From contig JAVEEH010000052.1 of assembly GCA_030840545.1 (NCBI GenBank), forward strand, positions 1-19,237: a stretch of DNA of 19,237 nt. Reading direction: 5' to 3'. The notes below the pieces were generated by a model, which ran no database searches, was not told the DNA's origin, and worked only from the letters and a program-made list of their open reading frames with translations. This stretch comes from Frankiaceae bacterium. GTDB lineage: Bacteria > Actinomycetota > Actinomycetes > JAFAQI01. Made by a program: the position numbers and the translations under genes. Below, in pieces: positions 5,630-13,528 of the stretch; position 1 is the first letter of the stretch, and every line of letters begins with the position of its first letter.

Positions 5630-6619
5630 GTGCCCGACCTCGCGGTGACCCTCGATCCGGCCATGTCCGCGGTGCTCGACCAGGTGCTTCTCGGCTTGTT
5701 GCCCGCGGACGCGCTTCCCGCCGCCGACGTGTTCCTCGACGAGGAGGGCGCGCCGGTCGCTCGGCGCGAGGCGGGTCGGCTCGTCGCGCTGCGGCCGGCC
5801 CGCTGGCCGGCGCCCGCCGAGGTCCGCACCGACAAGCCGGTCGTCGTCGCGGGTGCCGGCGAGATCCCGGCGGGCGATCTCCCCACCGGCGCGGTCGTGC
5901 TGCTCGCGGCCGGCGGCATCCGCATCGACGACGCCCGCTGGCCCGCGTGGGCGGCCGCGTGGTCGCACGGCGCCGCGTCGGTCGTCCAGATGCCGGTGCC
6001 ACCGGCCGACGCCGCGACCCGAGCGGCCGAGCTGGCCGCGGCGTACTCGTCCGGACCGCTCCTCGAGGTCGACACCGTCGCGCACGGCGTCGGTGCCGGG
6101 CGGACGCTGTTCTTCACCGGGTTGTCCGGGTCGGGCAAGTCGACGGTCGCCCGCACATTGGTCGAGCGGTTGGCGGGCAGCCGCACCATCACGCTGCTCG
6201 ATGGTGACGTCGTGCGCACCCACCTGTCCAAGGGGCTCGGGTTCTCCGCGGCCGACCGCGACACCAACATCCGCCGCATCGGCTGGGTCGCGGCCGAGGT
6301 GACCAAGCACGGCGGGCTGGCCGTGTGCGCACCGATCGCGCCCTACGACGAGACCCGGCGGTGGGTGCGCGAGCGGGTCGAGGCCGCCGGCGGTCCGGGG
6401 GCCTTCGTGCTCGTCTGGATCTCGACGCCGCTCGAGGTCTGCGAGGCGCGCGACGTCAAGGGCCTCTATGCCAAGGCACGCGCGGGTGAGATCACCGGCT
6501 TCACCGGCATCGACGACCCCTACGAAGCACCGGCCGACGCCGAGCTCGTCATCGACACGTCGTTGGTGTCACTCGATGACGCCGTCGACCGCGTCATCGC
6601 GTTCCTCGAACAGCCCTGA
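5630..6619 (+). CDS. cysC: adenylylsulfate (APS) kinase with N-terminal extension
   Basis: APS kinase phosphorylates adenylyl sulfate with ATP to give PAPS, the sulfate donor for sulfation or reduction. The C-terminal half (about 158-329) is a complete kinase: P-loop GLSGSGKS at 164-171, LLDGD at 189-193, 'NIRRIGWVAAEV' at 213-224, 'CAPIAPYDETR' at 233-243, 'DVKGLYAKARAGEITGFTGIDDPYE' from 275, and a terminal helix. The first about 155 residues are extra compared with ordinary CysC (about 180-200 residues). They are beta-rich, contain 'DEEGAPVARREAGRLVALRP', and look like a remnant or variant of the PUA-like N-terminal domain of single-chain ATP sulfurylases, but the catalytic sulfurylase domain is missing. 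The gene converges on cysQ with an 8-nt gap. The symbol is sure for the kinase half only. Confidence 0.9.
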   Translation: MPDLAVTLDPAMSAVLDQVLLGLLPADALPAADVFLDEEGAPVARREAGRLVALRPARWPAPAEVRTDKPVVVAGAGEIPAGDLPTGAVVLLAAGGIRIDDARWPAWAAAWSHGAASVVQMPVPPADAATRAAELAAAYSSGPLLEVDTVAHGVGAGRTLFFTGLSGSGKSTVARTLVERLAGSRTITLLDGDVVRTHLSKGLGFSAADRDTNIRRIGWVAAEVTKHGGLAVCAPIAPYDETRRWVRERVEAAGGPGAFVLVWISTPLEVCEARDVKGLYAKARAGEITGFTGIDDPYEAPADAELVIDTSLVSLDDAVDRVIAFLEQP

Positions 6620-6627
6620 CCCCTGCG

Positions 6628-7434
6628 CTAGCGTTCGGTGGCGTCCTGGCCGGCGAGATGGCGTACGGCGTCGAGCAGCGGCTCGGCCAGGTCCGGGTGA
6701 CAGATCAGCAGGTCGAGCGTCAGGCGCTCCGGGGTGTTGAACTCCAGCGGCGCCCCGTCGAGGCGACTGACGTGCAGCCCGGCTGCGGCCGCCACCGCGG
6801 CCGGCGCCGCCGAGTCCCACTCCTTCATCCGCCCGCTGTGCACATAGGCGTCGACGTCACCGAGCACGACCGACATGGCCTTCATGCCGGCGCTGCCGAT
6901 GGGCACCGCAACCGCTCCGGTGCGCTCGGCCACCTCGTCGAACCAGACCGGCCGACGGGTGCGGCTCACCGCGAGCCGGGGCGCACCGTCGGGCGCGCCC
7001 CGCTGAGGCAGCGGCTGCATGCCGCCGTCAGCACCGGTCAGCTCACCGACCGTGGTCAGCGTCCGGCCCAGGCCGGGCAGCGCCACCGCGCCGGCCACCA
7101 GGCCCGCACCGCGCTGCCACAGCGCCACATGGACGGCCCAGTCGGTGCGGCCCTCCTCGCCGTACTCGTGAGTCCCGTCGAGCGGGTCGACGATCCAGAC
7201 CCGGTCACCGGTCAGCCGGGCCAGGTCGTCGGCTGCCTCCTCGGAGAGCACCCAGTCGGCCGCACGCGCCCGCTGCAGTGCCGCACCCAGCAGCTCCTGC
7301 GACTTGGCGTCGCCGGCCTTGCGCAGCGCAGCCGGGTCGTCGAAACCCGTCTCCTCGCGCAGCGCGAGCAGCAGCTCGCCCGCCTGGGTCGCGAGCTCGC
7401 CGGCAAGCTCGGCGTCGGCGCGATCGTCGCTCAC
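6628..7434 (-). CDS. cysQ: 3'-phosphoadenosine 5'-phosphate phosphatase, IMPase family
   Basis: This 268-residue cytoplasmic phosphatase belongs to the inositol-monophosphatase superfamily. Visible metal-site motifs are S-E-E at 64-66, DPLDGT at 83-88 and EWDSAAPAA at 205-213. CysQ removes the 3'-phosphate from PAP (and PAPS), the product left after sulfate transfer, and so relieves inhibition of sulfotransferases and PAPS reductase. The gene starts with GTG at 7434 inside the cysN stop (GTGA overlap), which implies coupled translation in a cysD-cysN-cysQ operon. This context favours PAP over inositol phosphate as the substrate. Length is normal for actinobacterial CysQ. Confidence 0.88.
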   Translation of the reverse strand: MSDDRADAELAGELATQAGELLLALREETGFDDPAALRKAGDAKSQELLGAALQRARAADWVLSEEAADDLARLTGDRVWIVDPLDGTHEYGEEGRTDWAVHVALWQRGAGLVAGAVALPGLGRTLTTVGELTGADGGMQPLPQRGAPDGAPRLAVSRTRRPVWFDEVAERTGAVAVPIGSAGMKAMSVVLGDVDAYVHSGRMKEWDSAAPAAVAAAAGLHVSRLDGAPLEFNTPERLTLDLLICHPDLAEPLLDAVRHLAGQDATER

Positions 7435-8681
7435 AGGATCATGCCGGCGCCGACGGTGGCGCCGGTCGACTCCTCGATGAGCAGGAACGAGCCGGTGATG
7501 CGGTTGCGCCGGTATTCGTCGACGAACAGCGGCTGGGTCGTCCGCAGCGTGACCCGGCCGATCTCGTTGAGCGACAGTGTGTCGGCCGTCTCGTCGCGGT
7601 GCAGCGAGTTGATGTCGATGCGGTATTCGAGCTCCCGCACCTGACCGCGCACATTGCGAGTCGTGTGCTTGATGGCATACATGCCACGAACTTGCAGCGG
7701 CTGGTCGGCGAGCCAGCAGATCATCGCCTCGACGTCCTGGGTGACCCGCGGCTGGTTGTGCGGGCGGCAGATCATGTCGCCGCGACTCACGTCGACGTCG
7801 TCGCCGAGCCGGATCGTCACGGACATCGGCGCGAAGGCTTCCTTGACGGCTCCGTCGGCGGTGTCGATCGACTCGATCGTGGTCGCCAGGCCGCTCGGCA
7901 GCACGACGACGTCGTCGCCCGGCTTGAACACGCCACCCGCAACCACACCGGCGTAACCGCGGTAGTCGTGCAGCTCGCGGTTGGTCTGGTGCTGCGGCCG
8001 GATGACGTACTGCACCGGGAAACGCGCATCGATGAGGTTGCGGTCACTCGCGATGTGCACCTGCTCGAGGTGGTGCAACAACGACGAGCCGTCGTACCAC
8101 GGCATGTTGGCGCTGCGATGAACGACGTTGTCGCCGAGCAGGGCAGACACCGGGATGAACGTCAGGTCACCGATGTCGAGCTTGCTCGCGAACTGCCGGA
8201 ACTCGTCGCGGATGCGCTGGAAGACCGTCTCGTCGTAGTCGACGAGGTCCATCTTGTTGACGCACAGCACGAGGTGCGGCACCCGCAGCAGCGACGCGAT
8301 GAAGGCGTGTCGCCGGGACTGCTCGACGATGCCCTGCCGGGCGTCGATGAGGATCAGTGCGAGGTTGGCGGTGGATGCACCCGTGACCATGTTGCGCGTG
8401 TACTGGATGTGTCCCGGGGTGTCCGCGATGATGAACTTGCGCTTCGGGGTGGCGAAATAGCGGTAGGCGACGTCGATGGTGATGCCTTGCTCACGCTCGG
8501 CCCGCAGCCCGTCGGTGAGCAGCGCGAGGTTGGTCTGCTCGTCGCCGCGGTCGCGCGAGGTGCGCTCGATCGACTCGAGCTGGTCCTCGAAGATCGACTT
8601 GGTGTCGTAGAGCAGCCGGCCGATCAGCGTCGACTTTCCGTCGTCGACGCTGCCCGCGGTGGCGAACCTCAGCAGCTCCAC
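7431..8681 (-). CDS. cysN: sulfate adenylyltransferase large (GTPase) subunit
   Basis: The product is 416 residues, the GTP-binding subunit of heterodimeric ATP sulfurylase, which couples GTP hydrolysis to APS formation by CysD. G motifs are G1 GSVDDGKST (10-18), G2 GITID (66-70), G3 DTPGH (87-91) and G4 NKMD (142-145), followed by EF-Tu-like beta-barrel domains ending in 'ESTGATVGAGMIL'. The protein stops at the end of the CysN region, so it is not a CysNC fusion; the kinase is encoded separately at 5630. The GTG at 8681 overlaps the cysD stop (TAGTG). The longer upstream frame covers the cysD gene and is a shadow. Confidence 0.95.
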   Translation of the reverse strand: MELLRFATAGSVDDGKSTLIGRLLYDTKSIFEDQLESIERTSRDRGDEQTNLALLTDGLRAEREQGITIDVAYRYFATPKRKFIIADTPGHIQYTRNMVTGASTANLALILIDARQGIVEQSRRHAFIASLLRVPHLVLCVNKMDLVDYDETVFQRIRDEFRQFASKLDIGDLTFIPVSALLGDNVVHRSANMPWYDGSSLLHHLEQVHIASDRNLIDARFPVQYVIRPQHQTNRELHDYRGYAGVVAGGVFKPGDDVVVLPSGLATTIESIDTADGAVKEAFAPMSVTIRLGDDVDVSRGDMICRPHNQPRVTQDVEAMICWLADQPLQVRGMYAIKHTTRNVRGQVRELEYRIDINSLHRDETADTLSLNEIGRVTLRTTQPLFVDEYRRNRITGSFLLIEESTGATVGAGMIL

Positions 8682-9589
8682 TAGAAGTAGCCCTCTTTCT
8701 TGCGGTCTTCCATGGCCGCCTCGGTGAGCCGGTCGTCGGCCCGCGTCGCCCCGCGCTCCGTCATCCGCGTCGCGGCCACCTCCGCGACGATGTCGTCGTA
8801 GGTCGCGGCGGTCGACTCGACCGCGCCGGTGATCGGGGCGTCGCCGACGGTGCGGAACCGCACGGTCATGGTGACGACCTCTTCGTGCTCCCGCGGCGAG
8901 TTGTGCTTGCCGACCGACAGCCACATGCCGTCGCGCTGGAAGACCTCGCGCTCGTGGGCGAAGTAGATCGAGGGCAGGTCGATCTCCTCGGCGGCGAGGT
9001 ACTGCCAGACGTCGAGCTCGGTCCAGTTGGACAGCGGGAAGACCCGGATGTGCTCGCCCTTGTGGTGGCGGCCGTTGTAGAGGCTCCACAGCTCGGGGCG
9101 CTGGTTCTTCGGGTCCCACTGACCGAACTCGTCACGGAAGGAGAACACCCGCTCCTTGGCCCGCGCCTTCTCCTCGTCGCGGCGAGCGCCACCGAAGACC
9201 GCGTCGAAGCCGTTGTCGTTGATGGCGTCGAGCAGGGTCACGGTCTGCAGCGGGTTGCGGACCCCGTCGGGACGCTCGCGGACCCGGCCCTTGGCGATCG
9301 AGTCCTCGACGCTGGCCACGACGAGGCGGACGCCGAGCCGCTCGACGGTCGAGTCGCGGAAGTCGAGCACCTCGTCGAAGTTGTGGCCGGTGTCGATGTG
9401 CATCACCGGGAACGGCACCCGCGCCGGCGTGAACGCCTTGGCCGCCAGGTGGAGCATGACGACGGAGTCCTTACCGCCGCTGAACAGCAGCACCGGGCGC
9501 TCGAACTCGGCCGCGACCTCACGGATGATGTGGATCGACTCGGCCTCGAGCGCTTGCAGGTGCGACAGCTCGTAGGTTTGCGCAGTCAC
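8681..9589 (-). CDS. cysD: sulfate adenylyltransferase small subunit
   Basis: The product is 302 residues, the catalytic ATP-sulfurylase subunit of the PAPS-reductase/ATP-PPase superfamily. It forms APS from ATP and sulfate. The PP-loop SGGKDS is at 37-42, 'HIDTGHNFDEVLDFRD' follows at about 64-79, FGGARRDEEK is at 132-141, 'FPLSNWTELDVWQYL' is in the middle, and the typical tail K-K-E-G-Y-F closes the protein. Length and both ends match the family. The GTG at 9589 is chosen because conserved sequence starts right after it (T-A-Q-T-Y-E-L-S-H-L) and a -10-like hexamer sits 6 nt upstream. It is the first gene of cysDNQ. Confidence 0.95.
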   Translation of the reverse strand: MTAQTYELSHLQALEAESIHIIREVAAEFERPVLLFSGGKDSVVMLHLAAKAFTPARVPFPVMHIDTGHNFDEVLDFRDSTVERLGVRLVVASVEDSIAKGRVRERPDGVRNPLQTVTLLDAINDNGFDAVFGGARRDEEKARAKERVFSFRDEFGQWDPKNQRPELWSLYNGRHHKGEHIRVFPLSNWTELDVWQYLAAEEIDLPSIYFAHEREVFQRDGMWLSVGKHNSPREHEEVVTMTVRFRTVGDAPITGAVESTAATYDDIVAEVAATRMTERGATRADDRLTEAAMEDRKKEGYF

Positions 9590-9595
9590 CGCACC

Positions 9596-9601
9596 ATTAT
9601 C
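9596..9601 (-). promoter_or_regulatory. -10 hexamer, probable leaderless start of cysDNQ
   Basis: GATAAT on the minus strand, a near-consensus -10, ends exactly 6 nt before the cysD GTG. No Shine-Dalgarno sequence intervenes. No good -35 is visible at the usual distance. Confidence 0.55.
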
Positions 9602-9609
9602 CGGTACGA

Positions 9610-9626
9610 CGACCGCTGACCGGTCG
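9610..9626 (-). terminator. small hairpin after the secreted four-Cys gene
   Basis: CGACCG at 9610-9615 pairs with CGGTCG at 9621-9626 across a 5-nt loop, 14 nt beyond the stop at 9640. It is short and lacks a T-run, so the terminator call is weak. It also overlaps the likely cysD promoter region. Confidence 0.3.
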
Positions 9627-9639
9627 CCGCCCGCGGGGG

Positions 9640-10191
9640 TCAGGCGTACTGCGTCCAGGCGACCTGCATGCTGGGCTCGCCGTCGGGCGGGCACTTGCCG
9701 AAGATGTGGGTCGAGATCTCGCCTTCGCCCAACTGCGCGCCACCGAGCTCGCGGATGCCGAACTCCGTGATGACGGGAAAGGTCGTCTCGGGCAGCGCCC
9801 ACACCTGGTGCTGGAGCGAGTTGACCACGCCCCGGGTCGGCGAGAACGAGGTCCACGTCACAGCGACGTTCATCGAGAAGGCGTTGACCAAGGCATCGTT
9901 GGTGCAGAAACCGAGGTTGGGCGTCGTGGCCAGGCCGGTGAGCGCAGCCTGCCGCACCGGGTCACCGGCGGGGTCGTTGCAGGTGGCGACACCGCTGAGC
10001 ACCCACTTGAACGTGCCGTCGAGCTGCTTGTCGATCGTCACGCCACCACCACCGCTGCACGCGATCTGCGACGCGGCGAGCGCGTGCGGCGCCGGGCCGA
10101 CACCCAGCAGCAGCCCGGACGCGGCGAGCGCGGTCGCCGACCCCCGGAGGACGATTCGCTTCAGACGTGACAGGGCGATGGGACCGTGCAT
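9640..10191 (-). CDS. secreted four-cysteine protein of unknown family
   Basis: The product is 183 residues. The N-terminus has K/R residues (10-16) before a hydrophobic stretch and a likely cleavage near HALAA (about 40). The mature part has four cysteines (45, 71, 96, 167), enough for two disulfides, and a beta-rich pattern with 'TFKWVLSGVATC' and 'MNVAVTWTSFSP'. No catalytic motif was recognised. The ATG at 10191 is preferred to one at 10230 because GGGAG lies just upstream of it and no such site precedes the other. The gene follows its own upstream region shared with the divergent glycosyltransferase operon. An extracellular binding or structural role is possible; no function is assigned. 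Confidence 0.75.
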   Translation of the reverse strand: MHGPIALSRLKRIVLRGSATALAASGLLLGVGPAPHALAASQIACSGGGGVTIDKQLDGTFKWVLSGVATCNDPAGDPVRQAALTGLATTPNLGFCTNDALVNAFSMNVAVTWTSFSPTRGVVNSLQHQVWALPETTFPVITEFGIRELGGAQLGEGEISTHIFGKCPPDGEPSMQVAWTQYA

Positions 10192-10369
10192 GGGCTCTCC
10201 CGAGACTGAAGTTGGACGCACCTTCCCCATGTACGTCGAGAATCCTGCTGCGGTTCGGCAGATTTATGAATTATTTCCGCGAATCGGGTGGACGGTGCGA
10301 AACCAGCCGTAACCGGGCACAGGCAACAGTCCGCCTCAGCGGCGGCCGCGTTGTCGATAGCGTGCCGGG
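10192..10369. promoter_or_regulatory. divergent intergenic region with AT-rich island
   Basis: This stretch separates the secreted four-Cys gene (minus) and the first glycosyltransferase (plus). It contains a conspicuous AT-rich island at about 10261-10277 in otherwise GC-rich DNA, a plausible place for the minus-strand promoter. No defined -35/-10 pair could be fixed. Confidence 0.3.
10358..10363 (+). promoter_or_regulatory. -10-like hexamer, probable leaderless start of the glycosyltransferase operon
   Basis: TAGCGT ends exactly 6 nt before the GTG at 10370, without a Shine-Dalgarno sequence. Confidence 0.4.
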
Positions 10370-11314
10370 GTGATCGAGCCGCCCGCCAGTCGGCCTCGGG
10401 TCGACGTCGGTGTGGTCACGTGGAACACCCGGGACCTGACCGTCGAGGCGCTGCGCCGCCTGCTCGACACCGAGCAGGGCTGCGACCTGCGGGTGCTCGT
10501 CCAGGACAACGCCTCCAGCGACGGGACCGCCGAGGCCGTCCGCGACAAGGTGCCGGAAGCACTCGTCGACGTGTCCCCCGACAACGTCGGCTTCGCCGCC
10601 GGGGTCAACCGCCTGCTGGCCCGCAGCGACGCCCCGTGGTTCCTCGCGCTCAACTCCGACGCATGGCCGGCGCCCGGGGCGATCGGTGCCCTGGTCGCGG
10701 CCGCCGAGCGACACCCGCGGGCCGCGGCGGTGGCGCCGCGACTCGAGCGGCCGGACGGATCGCTCGAGCACTCCACGCACCCGCTGCCGTCGCTGCGGGT
10801 CGCGGCCGCGAGCGCGGTCGGTCTACGCGGTCAATGGGCCGAGCGGCACCTGCTGCACGGATCCTGGGCACACGACCGGGAACGCCCGGTCGACTGGGCC
10901 GTGGGAGCAGCGCTGCTGCTGCGGCGCGCGGCGGTCGCACAGATCGGTGGTCTCGACGAGAGCTTCTTCATGTACGTCGAGGACCTCGAGTGGTGCCACC
11001 GCGCCCGTCAGCACGGCTGGGAGATCTGGTTCACGCCGGAGGCGGTCGTGGTCCACGTCGGCAACGCCTCCGGCGAGCAGCGCTATGGCACGTCCCGCAC
11101 CGCGACCTGGCTCGCCAACAGCTACATCTTCTACCGGCGTCACCACGGCGCGGCGTCGACCGCGGCCTACCGGGGACTCAACGCGGGCGGCGCCCTGCGC
11201 GGGGTCGCCCGTGGCGTCGTACGACGGGACCGGGGGCTCGCCCGGTTCTGGGCGCGGCAGGTGCCGCTGCACTTCGCCCGCCAGGTGCGGCCGACCGGTC
11301 GGCGGAAGGCCTGA
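10370..11314 (+). CDS. GT2 glycosyltransferase, rhamnosyltransferase (WbbL/RfbN)-like
   Basis: This 314-residue GT-A fold enzyme transfers a sugar from a nucleotide donor in the cytoplasm. Visible: 'VGVVTWNTRD' at the first strand (13-22), QDNASSDGT at 45-53, NVGFAAGVN at 72-80, the DXD-region equivalent LNSDA at 94-98, and 'ESFFMYVEDLEWCHRARQHGW' (197-217) with the E-D of the catalytic acceptor loop. These are marks of the WbbL-like GT2 subgroup that often adds rhamnose to polysaccharide. The actual donor is not known. No transmembrane segment is seen. It is the first gene of the plus-strand glycan cluster, and the next gene starts 2 nt after its stop. Confidence 0.88.
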   Translation: MIEPPASRPRVDVGVVTWNTRDLTVEALRRLLDTEQGCDLRVLVQDNASSDGTAEAVRDKVPEALVDVSPDNVGFAAGVNRLLARSDAPWFLALNSDAWPAPGAIGALVAAAERHPRAAAVAPRLERPDGSLEHSTHPLPSLRVAAASAVGLRGQWAERHLLHGSWAHDRERPVDWAVGAALLLRRAAVAQIGGLDESFFMYVEDLEWCHRARQHGWEIWFTPEAVVVHVGNASGEQRYGTSRTATWLANSYIFYRRHHGAASTAAYRGLNAGGALRGVARGVVRRDRGLARFWARQVPLHFARQVRPTGRRKA

Positions 11315-11316
11315 CC

Positions 11317-12480
11317 GTGCGCGTCCTGACGTTGACCAACCTCTATCCGCCGCACGCGCTCGGCGGCTACGAGATGTCGTGTGCCGACGTGATGCGACGG
11401 TTCACCGCCGCCGGTCACGACGTGCACGTCCTCACGACGCAAACCCGGCTTCCCGGCGTCGCTGATGTCGTGGAGCGGCGGGTGCAGCGCGAGCTGCGGT
11501 GGTACTGGGACGACCACCGCATCGTCGAGCCGGGCCGACTGGCCGCCCGCCGAATCGAGCGACACAACGCGGGTGTGCTGGCAACGGCGCTGCGCGACAT
11601 CGAGCCCGACGTCGTCTCCGTCTGGGCGATGGGCGGGATGTCCCTGTCGTTGCTCGCGCAGGTCCGCGACGGCGGTGTCCCAGCGGTATGGATGGTCTGC
11701 GACGAGTGGCCCGTCTACGGCCCCCGCCTCGACGCGTGGTCCGCCCGGCACGGGCTGCCCGCCCCGGACCCCGGTGACGCGACCCTGTGCTGGGTCAGTG
11801 ACTACGTGCGGACGCGCGTGCTGGACGTGACGGCGTGGCAGCCGCACCGGGAGACCGTGACCGGCAGCGGCATCGACGTCAGCGACTTCCCGCTGCGGGA
11901 GCCGAATGCGCGGCCGTGGCAGTGGCGGCTGCTGTGCGTGGGTCGCGTCGAGCCCAGGAAGGGCTTCACCGCGGCGGTCGAGGCCCTCGCGCAGCTGCCG
12001 GGAGAGGCGACATTGCGCATCGCCGGACCCGACGACGGCTCGCATACCGCCGAGATCCGCCGGCTCGCGGAAGACCTCGGTGTCAGCGACCGCGTCACCA
12101 TCGGTGCGGTGCCTCGCGACCAGCTGGCCACGGTCTACGCCGACGCCGACGTCGTGCTGTTCACCAGCTCGTGGAACGAGCCGTTCGGTCTGGTGCCGAT
12201 CGAGGCGATGGCATGCGCGACTCCGGTCGTGGCCGCGCCGACCGGCGGAGCAACGGAGTTCCTCGTGCCCGACGACAACTGCCTCGCCGTGCCACCCCGC
12301 GACAGCGCCGCGATCGCGGCTGCCTGCCGCCGCCTCGCCGAGGACGCCGAGCTGCGGCTCCGCCTGGTCACGGCCGGCCTGGCCACGGCCGCGGAGCGGA
12401 CCACCGACCGGCTCGCCGAGGTGCTCGAACGCGCCCACCGGGAAGCCGCCGGCCGACGACGGACGGCGCAGTCGAGATGA
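11317..12480 (+). CDS. GT4 glycosyltransferase
   Basis: This 387-residue GT-B fold retaining glycosyltransferase begins with 'LTLTNLYPPHALGGYE' (5-19), the glycine-rich acceptor-side loop. The donor side has GRVEPRKG at 209-216 with the phosphate-binding R/K, and the E-x7-E motif EPFGLVPIE at 288-296, followed by 'PVVAAPTGGATEFL'. All are typical of GT4 enzymes of capsule and exopolysaccharide clusters. The GTG at 11317 starts directly at the first strand. The stop overlaps the next gene (ATGA at 12477-12480), implying coupled translation. Donor and linkage are unknown. Confidence 0.92.
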   Translation: MRVLTLTNLYPPHALGGYEMSCADVMRRFTAAGHDVHVLTTQTRLPGVADVVERRVQRELRWYWDDHRIVEPGRLAARRIERHNAGVLATALRDIEPDVVSVWAMGGMSLSLLAQVRDGGVPAVWMVCDEWPVYGPRLDAWSARHGLPAPDPGDATLCWVSDYVRTRVLDVTAWQPHRETVTGSGIDVSDFPLREPNARPWQWRLLCVGRVEPRKGFTAAVEALAQLPGEATLRIAGPDDGSHTAEIRRLAEDLGVSDRVTIGAVPRDQLATVYADADVVLFTSSWNEPFGLVPIEAMACATPVVAAPTGGATEFLVPDDNCLAVPPRDSAAIAAACRRLAEDAELRLRLVTAGLATAAERTTDRLAEVLERAHREAAGRRRTAQSR

Positions 12481-13484
12481 CCGTCACCGCGACCGTCCGC
12501 GACGAGCGGCACAGCGCCGGCTGGGCCGGGCCCGACCCGACGTTCAGCGTCATCGTCTCGACCCACGGCCGGGCCGGCTATCTCGCTGGGATGCTCGACG
12601 CCCTCGAGCGGCAGTCCCATGGCGACTTCGAGGCCGTCGTCGCCGACAACGGCTCACCGGACGACACCTGGGACACCCTGCTCGCTCGGTGCGAAACCAC
12701 GCCGCTGCGGCTGCGCGCGTTGCGGCTCGACCCCCACGACGGCCCAGCGGTGCCCCGCAACACCGCGGTCGAGCGCAGCCGCGGCCGCTGGCTCGCGTTC
12801 ACCGACGACGACTGCCTGCCCGCGGCGCAGTGGCTGACCGCACTGCAGGCCGCGGCCGGTGCCGACGTGACCGTCGTCCAGGGCCGGACAGATGCCGACC
12901 CGCAGGGGTGGGGCGGGCCGTGGGGCCGGACGCTGCGGGTGAGCGGCGTGTCCGGGCTCTACGAGACAGCCAACCTCGCCTGCCCGCGCCCGGCGTTCGA
13001 CGCCGCCGGCGGCTTCCCGGCCGAGCGGCTGCTCAGCGGTCGGGCCTTCGGTGAGGACGTGCTGCTCGGGGCACGGCTGGCCAGGGCCGGGCGCGTGGTC
13101 GCCGCGCCCGACGCCCTGGTGCACCACCGGGTGCTGCCGGGCAGCTATCGCCAGTTCCTGTCCGAACGCCGGCGGCTGGAAGGTTTCCCGGCGCTGGTTC
13201 GTCAGGTGCCCGAGCTGCGCAGCGCCTTCACGGCAGGCGTCTTCCTGTCCCGGCGCACCGCCATCGCCGATGCCGGTGTGGCCGCGCTCGGCGTCGCCGC
13301 GGCACTGCAACAGCCGCTGTTCGCGCTCGGCGCCGCCCCGTGGGCAGCCCAGTGCTGGAGCGCCGCCCGGCAACGGCCGGGTCGCCATCGCCTCGTGCGG
13401 TCCGCACAGCTCGGCCTCGGCGACCTCGTCGCCATGGTCGCCCTCGTGCGCGGGAGCGCTCGCGCGCGACGTCTGGTGCTGTGA
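12477..13484 (+). CDS. GT2 glycosyltransferase
   Basis: This 335-residue family 2 glycosyltransferase has an N-terminal strand 'SVIVSTHGRAGYL' (24-36), VVADNGSPDDT at 54-64, 'PAVPRNTAVERSRGRWLAFTDDDC' ending in the D-D-D metal site at 110-112, 'ETANLACPRPAFDAAGGFP' (163-181), and F-G-E-D at 191-194 as the catalytic acid region. The last about 100 residues contain hydrophobic stretches (about 245-305) that might be membrane-associated. The ATG overlaps the preceding GT4 stop. It closes the first co-directional block; a 44-nt gap with its own promoter-like element follows. Confidence 0.9.
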   Translation: MTVTATVRDERHSAGWAGPDPTFSVIVSTHGRAGYLAGMLDALERQSHGDFEAVVADNGSPDDTWDTLLARCETTPLRLRALRLDPHDGPAVPRNTAVERSRGRWLAFTDDDCLPAAQWLTALQAAAGADVTVVQGRTDADPQGWGGPWGRTLRVSGVSGLYETANLACPRPAFDAAGGFPAERLLSGRAFGEDVLLGARLARAGRVVAAPDALVHHRVLPGSYRQFLSERRRLEGFPALVRQVPELRSAFTAGVFLSRRTAIADAGVAALGVAAALQQPLFALGAAPWAAQCWSAARQRPGRHRLVRSAQLGLGDLVAMVALVRGSARARRLVL

Positions 13485-13516
13485 TCCGTTTCTCTTAGCG
13501 TGTCTCCTACGAGAGT

Positions 13517-13522
13517 TAGGCT
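13517..13522 (+). promoter_or_regulatory. -10-like hexamer, probable leaderless start of the sugar-nucleotide block
   Basis: TAGGCT ends exactly 6 nt before the ATG at 13529 in the 44-nt gap after the GT2 gene. No Shine-Dalgarno sequence is seen. It suggests that the second half of the cluster has its own promoter. Confidence 0.45.
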
Positions 13523-13528
13523 CCGCCG

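Noticed and set aside
7278..8684. 468-codon plus-strand frame across cysN and cysQ
   Set aside because: Antisense shadow: cysN shows all GTPase motifs on the minus strand, and the shadow protein has no recognisable domain.
7431..9119. Longer CysN starting far upstream of 8681
   Set aside because: The added residues are a shadow of cysD and lack any motif; GTG at 8681 begins directly at the conserved GTPase N-terminus.
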